From positions 7,107,738-7,171,737 of the forward strand of contig OY718808.1 in the NCBI GenBank assembly GCA_963070105.1: a DNA stretch of 64,000 nt, read 5' to 3'. The position numbers and the translations under genes are program-made. Position 1 is the first letter of the stretch; the number at the start of each line of letters is the position of its first letter. The stretch is from Litomosoides sigmodontis. Lineage: Eukaryota > Nematoda > Chromadorea > Rhabditida > Onchocercidae. This document shows, in pieces, positions 1-11,900 of the stretch. The notes under the pieces were generated by a model. The model was not told the origin of the DNA. It made no database searches and saw only the letters and a program-made list of their open reading frames with translations.

Positions 1-124
1 TGCAATTCTAAGAAAATTCAGCAACAGATATTGAGGCGAACTTGAATCTGTGCTTTGACAAAAATGTTAGAAAAATTATCCAACAAAATACAAGACCGAC
101 TATCAATGCTTCCTATCATTTTTT

Positions 125-1213
125 TTATTTGACAAACGACAAAAGCTGAATGTGATATTGGAAAGGCTGAATTATAGAAACCTTAAATTTGGCAAGACAA
201 TATTCAATTTTTTACGCCTACATCATTCTAAAGCTAGCATCTTGGAGAGCGATGAAATGTATGAACAGTTAGCCGTATAAAATGTATTAATGAATTATTT
301 GACAAAACAGGAAAAAAATAAATCGAAAAAAGGAATTTTCAACGGTTTTAATTAGCTTCAAATACGCTTCAATTTTGACGATTAAAATTTTAAAGAATAA
401 AAAGATTCAATTTTAAAGATTTAACCTTATATGGCAAGGTAGTACCACATTCCGACTGATTTTTCTCCAATAATTTCATTCCTGCGTGTTTTGGTGATGC
501 CGAAAACGATCGACGCAATTTACTGCCGAGTAACGAAACCTTACTTTCACCTACATCTTTGTCGGTTTTCTCTTCATTTGTCACAACATTCTTCATATCA
601 GCTAATGCAGTCCTTCGTATTTGTATTCCTTCCATCGCATCCTTCCCGTTTTTTCCCAAAATTCCGCTTTCAATATTTTTAAAGCGCTAAAGACATTGAA
701 GTTATCCTTTCATCATTTTTAACCACTTATATAACATTTTAATCTTTGCTTGGACCTCAAATGTCGTACTTGTTCTGAGAGAAAAAAATCAAGCTGGTGG
801 TTGCAAAAGTAACAAGGCCAAAATCGTTTTTATGTTTTATTTTAAAACGAGCAACGAATCTGCTTTATCGATTTACACCATTTCTACTCAATGATAACTC
901 AAAAAAAGGAAGTATGAAACTAAGAATACATAACCTATCATAACTAATACGTCGTACACTAACTCACAAAACACATAGTAAGATCAATTTATACACTAAA
1001 CGACAAAAAAATTCTTGGATCGTCCGCATAGGACTTATATTGCTATGCAGCAGTCTAAGCTCTGCTACAAACCAAAAATTTCATAACCTGTAGTGAGTTT
1101 TCATTTAGTTTTGTCTGAGATATTTCCATTCCACCATTTGCAGATGTTGATCTTCCCGATATTTTTGCAGAAATATTTTCATTTGCAGTGCTGTCCCGAC
1201 CGCGTCTGAACAT
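125..1213 (-). CDS. Small three-exon gene with a destruction-box-like motif
   Basis: Predicted exons are 1213-1088, 686-426 and 166-125, totalling 429 nt and 142 aa, all joined in phase 0. The start ATG at 1213 lies seven bases after a tgattcag acceptor, which suits spliced-leader trans-splicing. The second exon has the motif RTALADMKN (R-x-x-L-x-x-x-x-N), the form of an APC/C destruction box, followed by a Ser/Lys-rich stretch. The last exon adds 13 residues and its stop overlaps AATAAA, a possible polyadenylation signal. Exons 1 and 2 are fairly well supported; the third rests only on an attcag acceptor and phase, so the gene could instead continue off the left edge. Small size plus an N-terminal D-box would suit a securin-like or cyclin N-terminal protein, but I do not recognise the family and no cyclin box is visible. 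Confidence 0.45.
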
Positions 1214-4200
1214 TTTCACCTGAATCAATAATGAATAAAAAAGACATCTATTTTTAAAATGGTAAGCGACAATATAAGCGCTACCAAAACCATATAACAC
1301 GCGATAGGTATCAACAAGCTTGTACATTTTTCAAATTTCATGTATCAAAAAAAGTAAAATAAAAATTATTCAAGTACACTCCGCACAGACTGACAGAAAT
1401 ATCCAAACTTTCCTATTCGTACTTTTTGTGACCGTCAATATATGGAACTCCTAAATTCAATTAAGCTATTTAGAAACTTCCAAAAATTATTAAATACAAC
1501 TTTCACAAATGATACAATTATGGACAACAGCATACTCTTTTACCCTAACCATTATCAAGGAGCTGCTTTAAACATAGAAAAAATTTTAAAATTAAGCAAC
1601 TGCAAAACTGAAGATAACCGTAACAAGTAGACGAACAAAAGTACTAACATTATTTTCAAATGGTTAGGTAGATGCCTATAATTATAATGTATATAATAAT
1701 AAAATGACAGTCACCAAATTAAAAACCATATTATAAAAGAAGACTACTCCGCGAAACTTTAAAAAAAATATCTAACACCAACACACATGTTTGCTTATTA
1801 ATGTATCTAGCAGCGGACGAATTCGGCGTTTGTTATAAAAGCATTAAATACGAAATATTTTTTTCACGACAACATTAATTCTTATAAGAAACTTTTTTCG
1901 ATAGACAGAGTTCAAGAAAAATGATAATTTATGACTGCCTATGTTCGCGATGACATAAATGTCAAAAATCAGAGCTTCTATCTGAAACCGCAATGGAAAT
2001 AAGCTGGAATAAAATTCTTAGGAAAGTTGAAAATAGAACTAATCAAACAACATCATGCAATAATATCTTCTGATAAACAGCAACCAATTCATTCTTCTTC
2101 TAGCGAAATGGGATTTTACTACAATTGACAAGGTTGAAATAAGTTTAGCCGCACTTTTATCTAACAAAACATTCAAAACACGGTAACAAGCGCTTTGTAA
2201 TCTAACCTATTTAAATCAAACAAGATTCCACAGAACTGATATTAGTCTTATAATTAAGTTGAAGTTTTCCATCTCACTAATGGATAACTTTACTGAATTG
2301 TTATTGATTTTTAACCAGGAAATAATTGGATATGGTGGCTTCACGAAAATACAAAAAAATTACGTGTAGATAGCTCTATTTGTTAAAAAACCTGAATTAA
2401 TATCACAATCAGCATGCAGGATCAAGGCTAGATTAGTAGTACATGATATAGCGGACCTAAGCTCAAGTTAAGTGAGCGTTGTCGTTCAAAGAAATATTAA
2501 AGCTCGGTTAATCGCTCAATCCAATTTCGGGTAGAATATTCTACATTTTTCCTTTTACCCCCTTCACACCGCTTCAGACTTCATACGAAGTCTCTTTAAT
2601 CGATAATTTCGTTCACTTTGAAATCCTATTCAATGTGGACGACCGCAATGATCCCATGTACAGCAATTCCTAGGTATTCGCACAATGATCTCTACCGAAG
2701 AGGGCAAGAAAGATGTTTCGTAATACAGTTCACAAATAATACTGCGTGATTTGAAGACATCTATCTATTTGAGAGAATAGTAACTACCAATCATTATTTG
2801 CGCCAAACTCATCCATAACGATTTTATTGTTCTCTCAAGCAATTTTCATAGATACTGAAAATCAAACATTGAAAAAGTTATTTGAATTTGGCCTATCATT
2901 TCCATTCCTTTCATAAATTAGATATCAACTGACTCACCATTATGCCATTACTATTTTTTTCAGTCTCCAACTGTTATGACTTTTACAAGACAAAGCAAAA
3001 TCATCCCGCTTAGTAAATAACTTTTTTCTTCACTTGTTTTTTAGAATTATGAAAAGTTTAGGGATAAAAAATCATTATCACGGTGATCAACCCAATTTTC
3101 CTTCTTCACTCCTCGAACTCATTACGCAATCTCAATAGTTCCCCAAATATCGCCATAACTTCCACACGCATTATTCTGCTATTCACTTTATTGCAGTTTA
3201 TATTCGCGATGTGTTTTAGATCACTTCACTTCAGTCGCAATTCCATTTCATGATTCTCTGAATTACGCGCCGCATGCTGCCGTTACTAACAGAACATAAT
3301 TACATTTTAAAGAAATATATATTCATTTAGAAGAATTGCACTGAGATAATATGAATAATACGTGCATGTCATAAATTCAGTTTTAACTAAACCTACATCT
3401 AATTCAAAATCTTTACAATATTCAGAACTTACAATTTGCAAACCTAACTTCGCAATCCAAACAATCATCTCAATTATCATTAAGCTCCGCTTTAAATTCC
3501 TCTTTTATACTTCGATTCCCAGATGATAATTTCAAGGCAAATTTTAGTAAATAATAAATTTGCAAAGTAAGCCCTGTAACCGATATATTATCGTTACGAT
3601 TTAAATATACTCACATATCATCAAGTTCTTTGCATATACGCGTATGAATTAGCACCTGTGTTATATTTCGTACCATACAGTGTACACTCAAGTTCATTCG
3701 ATACCACTCGCAAGTCGAGTAACCAATGAAAATCCGTTGCGAAAAATAATATAGGAATTTTAGACAGCCTCACTTTATAATCTACGGGGCATACACGTAA
3801 TTATTAACGTTTACTTCCATTACCGCTTCTGAACCTAAAGAGAAACTGAGATCTTACAGTCCATGAGACGCATATCAACAGCTCCAGGAGGGTAGTGGAA
3901 ACCTCACACGTCGAAAAATTTGGAAACGAGAAAACCGCGTAAATTACTAAAGACGGCCCTGACGGTCATTATCAGTGTCACTACGAAAAATTAATAGCAT
4001 TCGAGAATGTACAAGATAGGAAGATTCCTCGACTGCTATACAACACTGGGACAAACCTTGACTCTAAAAGCCAAATATGTTCATTTTTCATGTACTAGTA
4101 CTTTTAGAACAGTAAGATTTTAAAATTAAAAAGATAAAATTCGAAATTGAAAAGATATCCAAAGAGATATTTGGATACAAAACCATCATAATTCTACGAC

Positions 4201-5399
4201 GACCTAAGGTATAGGAAGTACTACTAAGAAGTTTATTCTGCTACTACGAAGTAGTAGAATTTCATCAACAAAAAACTTGAATCGGTGCGAATCATAAGCG
4301 AAATCTGTGATTCAATCTGATGCCTAAGAAATTTAATATTTTAGCTGAGCAAGCAATTTTTATGATATTTTTTCCATCGTTTCAGCGAACAGATTGCGGG
4401 ACATTCTACGGCGACTGGGAAGAACATCACTAACAACAAATTTGAGTCAGTGTGAATCATGATATCTGCAACAACTTATCACTCATTCCAGGAGACTTTT
4501 TAGGGTGCACAAATATCATAGAATTTGTAAATAATCTTCGAGACATTCCCTTCATTTACTTACCTAATAAATTTGAAATTAAAATCTTACGAACGAAAGG
4601 GTCGCGTAGGAAAAATTCATCGTTTGAAATCCAATACGAACATTATAGCTTAATGACGTTTAATTAAGAATTAGCAATCAATGCTTCAAGGCCAAAAAAA
4701 AATGGCAATGAAGCAAACAGCAATTGCAAAGTGGTCACTCAGTTGTCAGGCAGTTATAGTTAAAGCAACACCGGACAATCTTATATTAGTATTCTAATTT
4801 CCTGACAACCATCAACGATTCAACAAGTTGAATTTAACAACTTGATGAATCTTGTTTAAGACTATCTTTGTACTTGCACTGCATTTCAGTTAACGACTAA
4901 AATGATGCAAATAATGAATGAGGAAAAAAATTCAGCAACTTTAATTTTTTCGTAGTTTTACCATAACACACGAAAGTGTGATTCCAAAGTTTTCATAGCG
5001 CAAACTATTTTTTCCTAGTTTCCTGTACTCAAATGAAACACTATAACACAATTCCGATCAATAACAATACCAATTGCTTTCCGGATAATAAGATATAAGT
5101 AATTAAATTTTTATATTAGTCCTACACATTATATTATATCTGTCCTTCTTTTGTGCCATCATTTCAACAAGGTTGATAAGGTGTAAATTTTAAGCAACAT
5201 AACTTGATCGTACACGAAATGAGTTAATTACGTCCGTAATTACAGCGTGAACGAAATCAGTTAAAGTGATTCAAATAGATGCACGAAATTTAAATAATCA
5301 GTAACACCAAAATGCGTTTGCTTTATTAGCGTAAAACTTTTTAACGTGTGATTTCAACATGGATTTCTACATGAACAAAGTTGAAGATGCGCACGCAGT
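1214..5399. other. Long intergenic stretch without a recognisable gene
   Basis: AT-rich DNA with only short reading frames (for example 1442-1630 and 4452-4667, both plus), none with recognisable content or splice context. It contains small palindromes at 2531-2544, 2576-2593 and 4241-4257. From about 5220 it begins to resemble the DNA at about 37290-37450 downstream of ZF-A', a diverged remnant of the zinc-finger unit. Confidence 0.6.
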
Positions 5400-5527
5400 G
5401 TTATTATTAGTATAGCGCTAGTCCCGGGCAACTCACCCGAATGGAACTTCATCCGGCTTTTAATATTCCATAAATAGGTAAAACATTTGCTGAACTGCTC
5501 TCGCCGGCATGAGTCACTTCCGGACAA
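5400..5527 (-). pseudogene. Decayed C2H2 finger beyond the ZF-A stop
   Basis: Read on the minus strand, DNA just past the ZF-A stop still spells finger-like text: a Cys-rich start, FTYLWNIKSRMKFH and then HSGEL. This matches the pattern KNFTFLWNMKRHLMIH-x-GEK of the last intact ZF-A finger. The frame is not joined to ZF-A and key Cys residues are missing. It is best read as a former finger lost when a stop or frameshift shortened the array. Confidence 0.6.
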
Positions 5528-6357
5528 CTACTGCTTCTCACCGGCATGAATCATTAGGTGGCGTTTCATATTCCATAAAAAGGTGAAATTTTTGTTGCAT
5601 TTCGGACAACTATATGGATACTCGCCGGTGTGAGTCAATACGTGCTGTTTCATATAAAATAATCGAGTGAAGTTTCTGTTGCATTTCGGACAACGGTACG
5701 GTTTAATAACGGTATGTGTCATTAGGTGGCGTTTCATAGATGATTGCTGGGCGAAATTTTTGTTGCATTCCGGACAACTGTGCCGCTTCTCACCGGTATG
5801 AGTCACTAGGTGGCGTTTCATAGTCAATGACTGAGTAAAATTTCTGTTGCATTCCGGACAACTGTACCGCTTCTCACCGGCATGAGTCAATCGGTGGCGT
5901 TTCATGGACGATAAATGAGTGAAATTTCTGCTGCATTCCGGACAACTGTACAGCTGCTCACTGGCATGAATCCTCATATGGCGCTTCCTATTTCCTGGCA
6001 CTGTTTTCTTGCAAATGTGGCACTCCCACATCCTTTGACGTGTACTTTTCTGCTTGGCACCCGCTCTTTGGATTGACGAATTAAACGATTTCAACTGTTT
6101 TTCAATTACTCTTTTGAACAATACCAGTAGCTGTCTTTCAATCGTTTCACCGAGTGACGTACGTTTCTCACACGTTTCTGACTTTGATAGATCCAACAGC
6201 GCCGTTTGTTCCGTTTGCGCTTCCTCAAAATACATGAAATCTTCCCATCTCTGTTTTTAATATTTGTTGCGTTTGTTAAAAGTTTCAACACACTTACTGT
6301 AATTTGGATGTCGCTCAGTTGGAGGAGACATACGCAGCACAGATGTATAAAATTCAT
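5528..6357 (-). CDS. C2H2 zinc-finger protein ZF-A
   Basis: Two-exon model: 6357-6298 (20 codons, MNFIHLCCVC...) and 6250-5528, with donor GTAAGT, acceptor aaacag and phase 0. The protein is about 260 aa, or 235 aa if translation starts at the internal Met at 6235. A roughly 65-residue acidic/helical N-terminal region is followed by one atypical finger (CHIC...RKRHMRIH) and five regular C2H2 fingers of the form CPEC-x12-H-x3-H. Linkers are mostly TGEKR rather than the usual TGEKP. Putative helix position +6 is Arg in most fingers, with Gln, His or Arg common at -1. It is probably a nuclear DNA-binding protein; the target is unknown. The last two fingers use CPKC. It is closely related to ZF-A' and to the C-terminal part of ZF-C. 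Confidence 0.85.
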
Positions 6358-7224
6358 TTCGGCTGGAGCAGCTTGTCGTCAGTTCTAAAATTTATTCAAA
6401 TTTAACGATGAAGAAAAGTTGTGCATCAAAAGTGCTCTCACGATGGGAACACACTTTCCGGAAACGACGAAAGGACGGTTTGCTCTGCTAAAGTCCCACC
6501 CTGTCAATCGCTTAAGTGAAATTTGTTGAAGCTATAAATTGCCGTACAGCTCCAAGACCGTTCCGATGACGCGAATTTTTCGAATGAGATGAATCAATGC
6601 TTGCAAGGATCGGAGTGTCGAGCTGATGTTTATTAAAATTCACACGTAATCATACAACAATGGCATTCACGTTTAATCCTCTACACTGAATAGTTTCATT
6701 TCAACTGTGACATTTCATTGTAAGTGATAATCTATGCAAAGCATTTTCGTCACATTTTGCTTCAATTTTCCGCTATTTCAGGGCTGAAACCAAAGTAGCA
6801 AGTATGAAAAGTCGCACTACATCGTCTTCCGTAGTTGACAATATTTCACGTAAGTGAATGGTAATAGTTCGGATCGGAATAGTCGAAATGTATAACAAAT
6901 TGTGATTTCCTTAAAGATATTATGAATGAGATTTCTGTAGAAAAAACCATATCATTTGGCTAATTGAAATGTTCGCAAAAAAAAGATTAACAGAATTGAT
7001 GAGAATAGCTAGAAGTTACGAGAAAGAGACTATCAGAACACGTAAATAGTCAATAAAAGTAAAGTATGTTTGCTTTCTAACATGAAACTTTACGTAATTT
7101 AATTTCAAAATGGAAGAAAAATGTAATTTCAAAATCGACCACACATGAAAAGACATCGCACACAATGTTGCATAAAGGATTTGTAACATTTCCTTCAATT
7201 GAAGCATTTTGCATGTTAGTTCCG
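6358..7224. other. Upstream region of ZF-A / spacer to ZF-B
   Basis: No gene seen. The spacer carries sequence blocks shared by every zinc-finger unit of the window: a 'gatcggagtgtc' block (about 6610), a 'caacaatggcattcac' block (about 6656) and a 'tctatgcaaagca' block (about 6730). Similar blocks lie upstream of ZF-B (about 8475-8600), ZF-A', ZF-B' and ZF-C (about 43390-43530). They may be conserved promoter/5' elements or simply traces of tandem duplication. The frame at 7016-7207 shows no protein-like features. Confidence 0.5.
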
Positions 7225-8150
7225 TTACTCACCGGAAGGCTTCTCACTGGTGTGAGTGATTAATACGTGGCGTTTCAAGGACGATGAATGAGCGAAATTT
7301 TTGCTGCATTCCGGACAACTGTACCTCTTCTCACCGGTATGAGTCAATACGTGACGTTTCATTGTCGATAACTGAGTAAAATTTCTGCGGCATTCCGGAC
7401 AACTGTACCGTTTTTCATCATTATGGGTCAATACGTGGCGTTTCAAGGACGATGACTGAGTAAAATTTCTGCGGCATTCCGGACAACTGTACCGTTTTTC
7501 ATCATTATGGGTCAATACGTGGCGTTTCAAGGACGATGAAAGAGTGAAATTTTTGCTGCATTCTGGACAATTGTACCTCTTCTCACCGGTATGAGTCAAT
7601 ACGTGGCGTTTCATAGTCAATGGCTGAGTAAAATTTCTGCTGCATTCCGGACAACTGTACCGCTTTTCATCAGTATGGGTCACTAGGTGGCGTCTCAATG
7701 TTGATAAATGAGTGAAATTTCTGTTGCATTCCGGACAGGTATGTGGCTTCTCACCGGTATGAGTCCGCATATGCACCTTCCTATTTCCTGACATTCTTTT
7801 CTTGCACACATGGCACTCCCACATCCTTTGACGTGTACTTCTCTGCTTGGCACCCGCTGTCTGAATTGACGAATTAAACGATTTCAACTGTTTTTCAATT
7901 ACTCTTTTGAATAATGCTAATAGCTGCCTTTCAATTGCTTCATCGAGCAACCTATGTTTCTCGCACATTCCTGAAGTGGACGAATCCAACAGCGCCGTTT
8001 GTTCCATTTGCGCTACCTCAAAATACATGAAATCTTCCCATCTCTGCTTTTAATATTTGTTGCGTTTGTTAAAAGTTTCAACACACTTACTGTAATTTGG
8101 ATGTCGCTCAGTTGGAGGAGACATACGCAGCACAGCTGTATAAAATTCAT
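7225..8150 (-). CDS. C2H2 zinc-finger protein ZF-B
   Basis: Two-exon model: 8150-8091 (20 codons, MNFIQLCCVC...) and 8043-7225, in phase 0; an internal Met at 8028 would give 267 aa. The N-terminal region is homologous to that of ZF-A (LLDSSTSG..., FKRVIEKQLKSFNSSI). It is followed by one atypical CHVC finger and six regular CPEC fingers with TGEKR/NDEKR linkers. The last finger has an extra residue in the H-x-H spacing (RHVLITH). The ORF ends in SEKPSGE-stop, and the DNA there reads GGTGAGTAA, a good donor sequence, so an alternative spliced 3' end is possible. It is probably a DNA-binding nuclear protein. Two fingers fewer than its copy ZF-B'. Confidence 0.85.
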
Positions 8151-8969
8151 TTCGGCTGGAGCAGCTTGTCGTCAGTTCTAAAATTTATTCAAATTTAACG
8201 GTGTAGAAGAATTGTGCACCATGCCGTTTAAAGAGGAATCGTCGTTCACTAATTATATTGAAGCTGAAAAAGTCCATGGTAGCGCAATCATTGCTAGGAC
8301 GTTATGAACATTTTTTATCCAAACGTCAGGTGTAATCAATCATCAACGCCAGGTTATTATAGCAAATTTCAAATTTCGGCCATAGACATTTCTCTCGTAA
8401 AATTTATTTAGGTTGTACAGGTGGAGATCTGCGTAAAGTTCCAGGAGCAATCCTATAACGCTGTTACAGATCGGAGTGTCAAACTGTCGTTTATTAACAA
8501 TTCGCTTGTAATCACACAATAATGGCACTCACTATTTGATTCTGTCTGCTCTCGACGTTGAGGGAGAGCAAAACATTTTTTTCATTGTGAAGAATAATTT
8601 ATGCAAAGAAAACGTTTTTCGCAGAATTTAATTTCACTACGTTTCAATGCTCAGGCTTTAAAATTGAGGTAGTTCGTCCAGAGACTGACTACTACCTGTA
8701 GCATTAGGATTAATGATTTGTGTGTGCTAACCTGTTTTCGTACTAATTCTAATTCCATCCGTAATTTTGCATGTATATATATGTATACGTATGGGTAAAT
8801 TAGCATATTAAGATTTTATTTTCATATATTGCATATAATGTGATGGAAATGTCTGTTAAGTGAGTTATAATATCGATCGACTGTTTCTGTGAATAGGAGC
8901 TTTTCAAATTGGAAACAATGAAATGAAGCATCTGCGGCACTGAGGCGAAGAGAAAGCGGCAGTAAAATC
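8151..8969. other. Spacer between ZF-B and the sphingosine kinase stop
   Basis: No gene recognised. It contains the shared zinc-finger upstream blocks (about 8390-8600). The whole stretch recurs at 40201-41019. Short frames at 8343-8528 and 8822-9010 recur in the copy only because the DNA is duplicated. Confidence 0.5.
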
Positions 8970-11900
8970 CTACGAGTTATCAACAGTATTGACGTGTTCA
9001 TTTCGTCCAATAACTGTTGCGCAGTGTCTGGTTGGTATCACTTGAAATGCTGAGCCGGGCGTTATTGGTTCGCCGTCTATGGCTATGTAACCACCGCAGT
9101 TGCCCAGTGGCTCCACACGGCAAGCTCGAACTGGAATGATCTGCAATCCATCATTATAATGTAAATTCAAAAAGCGCAAAAGAAGGAGTAAAGAAACCGA
9201 TTACAAATATTTAACATATGTTCCTCTCCGCTTGCCTTTAGTCAAAATTCAACAAAATTAGATAACCTGTAAAAAAGAATAAGTTAAGTGTGAGCAATCG
9301 TTTATTCCAAGCATCATTTTAGCAACTTCAAACCGTGATTTGACGTTGTTCCAATCTATGTATGTTAAATATATGAAGTCATCGTCCAAACGAGCGCATG
9401 GAAGGTAGGGCACATCACTTCCTGAGTTATGAATAAAACCCCACTCGTTTGCCAAATGTTGACTATGCAATGTAATAATGAAATGACGTTATAGATTTAA
9501 ATTCCAGATCTACCTGATTCTACTGAGTTTATACCTCGTAACAGTTATATAATGATGGAAGATCATGATTATAAGCTAAAATCAATCTGTCACTCTATTC
9601 CAACGATAAATTAATGACTGTGTCACCATGATAATCAATGGCTGGGCAGATAAGTCACTAAAAATGTATTCTATCAACTCAATTCATATTCACTGTTTTC
9701 GGTAAAACACTAATTGATTGAATGATAAATTAGGTAATTTTTATGGTCATTGAACAAACAGTTCCTAAAAAATGAAAAAAAGGAATTCGTCAATCGAACG
9801 AATAATTACTTTACAAATTGCCAAATTGTTTCAAAAAGACAGAAAAACGATAGTAATGCAGATGAACCAAAGCTCGACGAAAATAAAATATTGAAGAAAA
9901 AATGTGAAAAAACTTACCTAAATGAGAAAGGGTTGTCAAACAGACGTAGACGAAATAACCTTCAACCATATCCCAGTCAGGTCCGACCGGTTCATAGAGA
10001 TCAGGCATCTACAGATTGATTATTTTTCTTAAATTCAACTTATTTATATTGAGCTCAATCTAATAGGATGATAAAGAACAGAGAAATACTAAGTTTCTTT
10101 GATAAAAAAAGCTTAAAACTTTAAAACTTTTAATAAAAAAATGCTCTTAAAAAGGAGCAAATCACCAAATTCTTTTCTAAAGAAATTCAGATTAAATTTA
10201 TTGATTCACACTGTCAATTGTCATTACGCTTGCATATGAAGTCATATTTCTTTGGTTGCTTCAAAAAAATTTTCATACATAGCCTTGTATTTCGCTTCTT
10301 TCGTTTATGTTGAATCAAACTGATCGGTTTCAACTGAACATGAGTTTAATTAAGCAAAAATTGAATGTTATACTTGCACAAGATGATCGCTTCTAAAAAC
10401 TGGGAAGCTGTTATTAATTTCACCAGTTGGCCCGCTGCATTCAGTATCCATAAAACTCTTTACAGGCTGATATTCAAAATGACCTTTGGTATACTTTTCA
10501 CGTTTCAAATCATTCCTTAAATAATTTAATCTTATTTTTGTGAAAGTGGCATTTAGCATCTTCCATTAGTTTACTAAATCTTCGTTGTGAACAGCAAATA
10601 ACGGCTCAGGTCCGACCTGAGCGTAAATTTTTATACTCAAATCATGCCTTTTTATGCTCAAATCCCGTAAGCGACTGTTTTTAATTGAATAAAACTTTCT
10701 GAAAAGACAGCTAAAAGATTAAGGAAACAAAATAAGCTACCATAGTTTTGTTGAGCGCTGTAAAGCATCATCATGAACTGGCAAGTATGAAATCCGGCCC
10801 TTGTAGCGAGCAACTTGCGGTAATTCTAGAAAAATCGAACTCAATCATTAGTTGTTTAAATAATAAAAATAACAAAAGGAAATTGGAATAGTTGGAGTTG
10901 AATAGCTGAAGAAGTAGAAAATTCTCTTTCGACGCCAAAAAATTACTTGCAACACGTAGAAAAGCTTCCATATACATTCGTGCCATACCTGCCCAACGAA
11001 AACGTTCACTTCCGATATCTTCAAACTACTAGTATTAACTACTTTCACATATAAGTACATCAAACATTTAAAAGACAGCAAGGAAGACTTGTCGTGGCTC
11101 TCTTATTCATATGATATTACAGTCAACGATTGAGAAGAACTGCATAACCAGATAGTCCTTAGTGTCTTTATACAATTGACGAAATACAAAGTGTATTTAC
11201 CCACGAATTTTTAAAAACCCTACCATCAAAGAATTATAATATAAGGCAAATTATTTCAAGAATAAGGTAAGTTATTTCAAGAATTTAGAAGTCATTCACT
11301 AATTAGCACCTGAAAACTTGTTTTGAAAGCAAAAGCGAAATTAGAAAAAATCAAGTAATTCCGGTATAATCATCGTGAGATAACGAAAATAAATACGTGA
11401 AACGAACCAATATCTGCAATAAGGCCCCAAGTAAGAGACATGAACATTGGCTTACTACCATCATGTTCCGTTTGCACATGACTAATACGTAACGGGAGAT
11501 AACGTGGTCGCACCAGCATTACAGCCATTTCCGTACAAAAAATTCCACGTGGTGGGAATGGTTCACTGTAAATGAACGATATAAACTGAGTTATATGTAC
11601 ATTATTTGTTAAACAATTTATATAATTACTGATTACCAATAAATAAATTGATCTTAACACCAATTTTTACTTGCAAACAAAAACGCAAACACTGTGCCTT
11701 ACTTGCATTGAAAGCATATGCTAGCTGCAAGTCCATTACTTGTACCACCTGGTATGTGAGCTAAGGGCATCTTTAATGCTCTCTCACGATCCTGTCGCAT
11801 CAAGAAACCTGATATTACTTCCAGTATCAATCCATCACCACTAACAGCAGCTACAGCATCGTAGTCATCGAGTTTGAGATTTTTTGCTATTTTAACTGCA

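Larger units (their letters stand above)
6071..9026. repeat. Segmental duplication, copy 1
   Basis: This stretch is repeated nearly base for base at 37953-41076 in the same orientation. The offset is a constant 31882 up to the ZF-B finger array and 32050 after it; the 168-bp change equals two finger units. It holds the N-terminal half of ZF-A, the ZF-A upstream region, all of ZF-B, its upstream region and the last 57 bp of the sphingosine kinase coding sequence. Only scattered differences are visible (for example near 6780 versus 38660), so the duplication is recent or homogenised by gene conversion. Confidence 0.93.

Noticed and set aside
7016..7207. 63-codon minus frame that also occurs at 38898-39089
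   Set aside because: It recurs only because the surrounding DNA is duplicated; no protein-like pattern and no splice context.
8343..9010. Frames at 8343-8528 and 8822-9010 repeated at 40393-40578 and 40872-41060
   Set aside because: Passive copies within the segmental duplication; they differ little at the DNA level and show no motif, and the second overlaps the end of sphk-1 in another frame.
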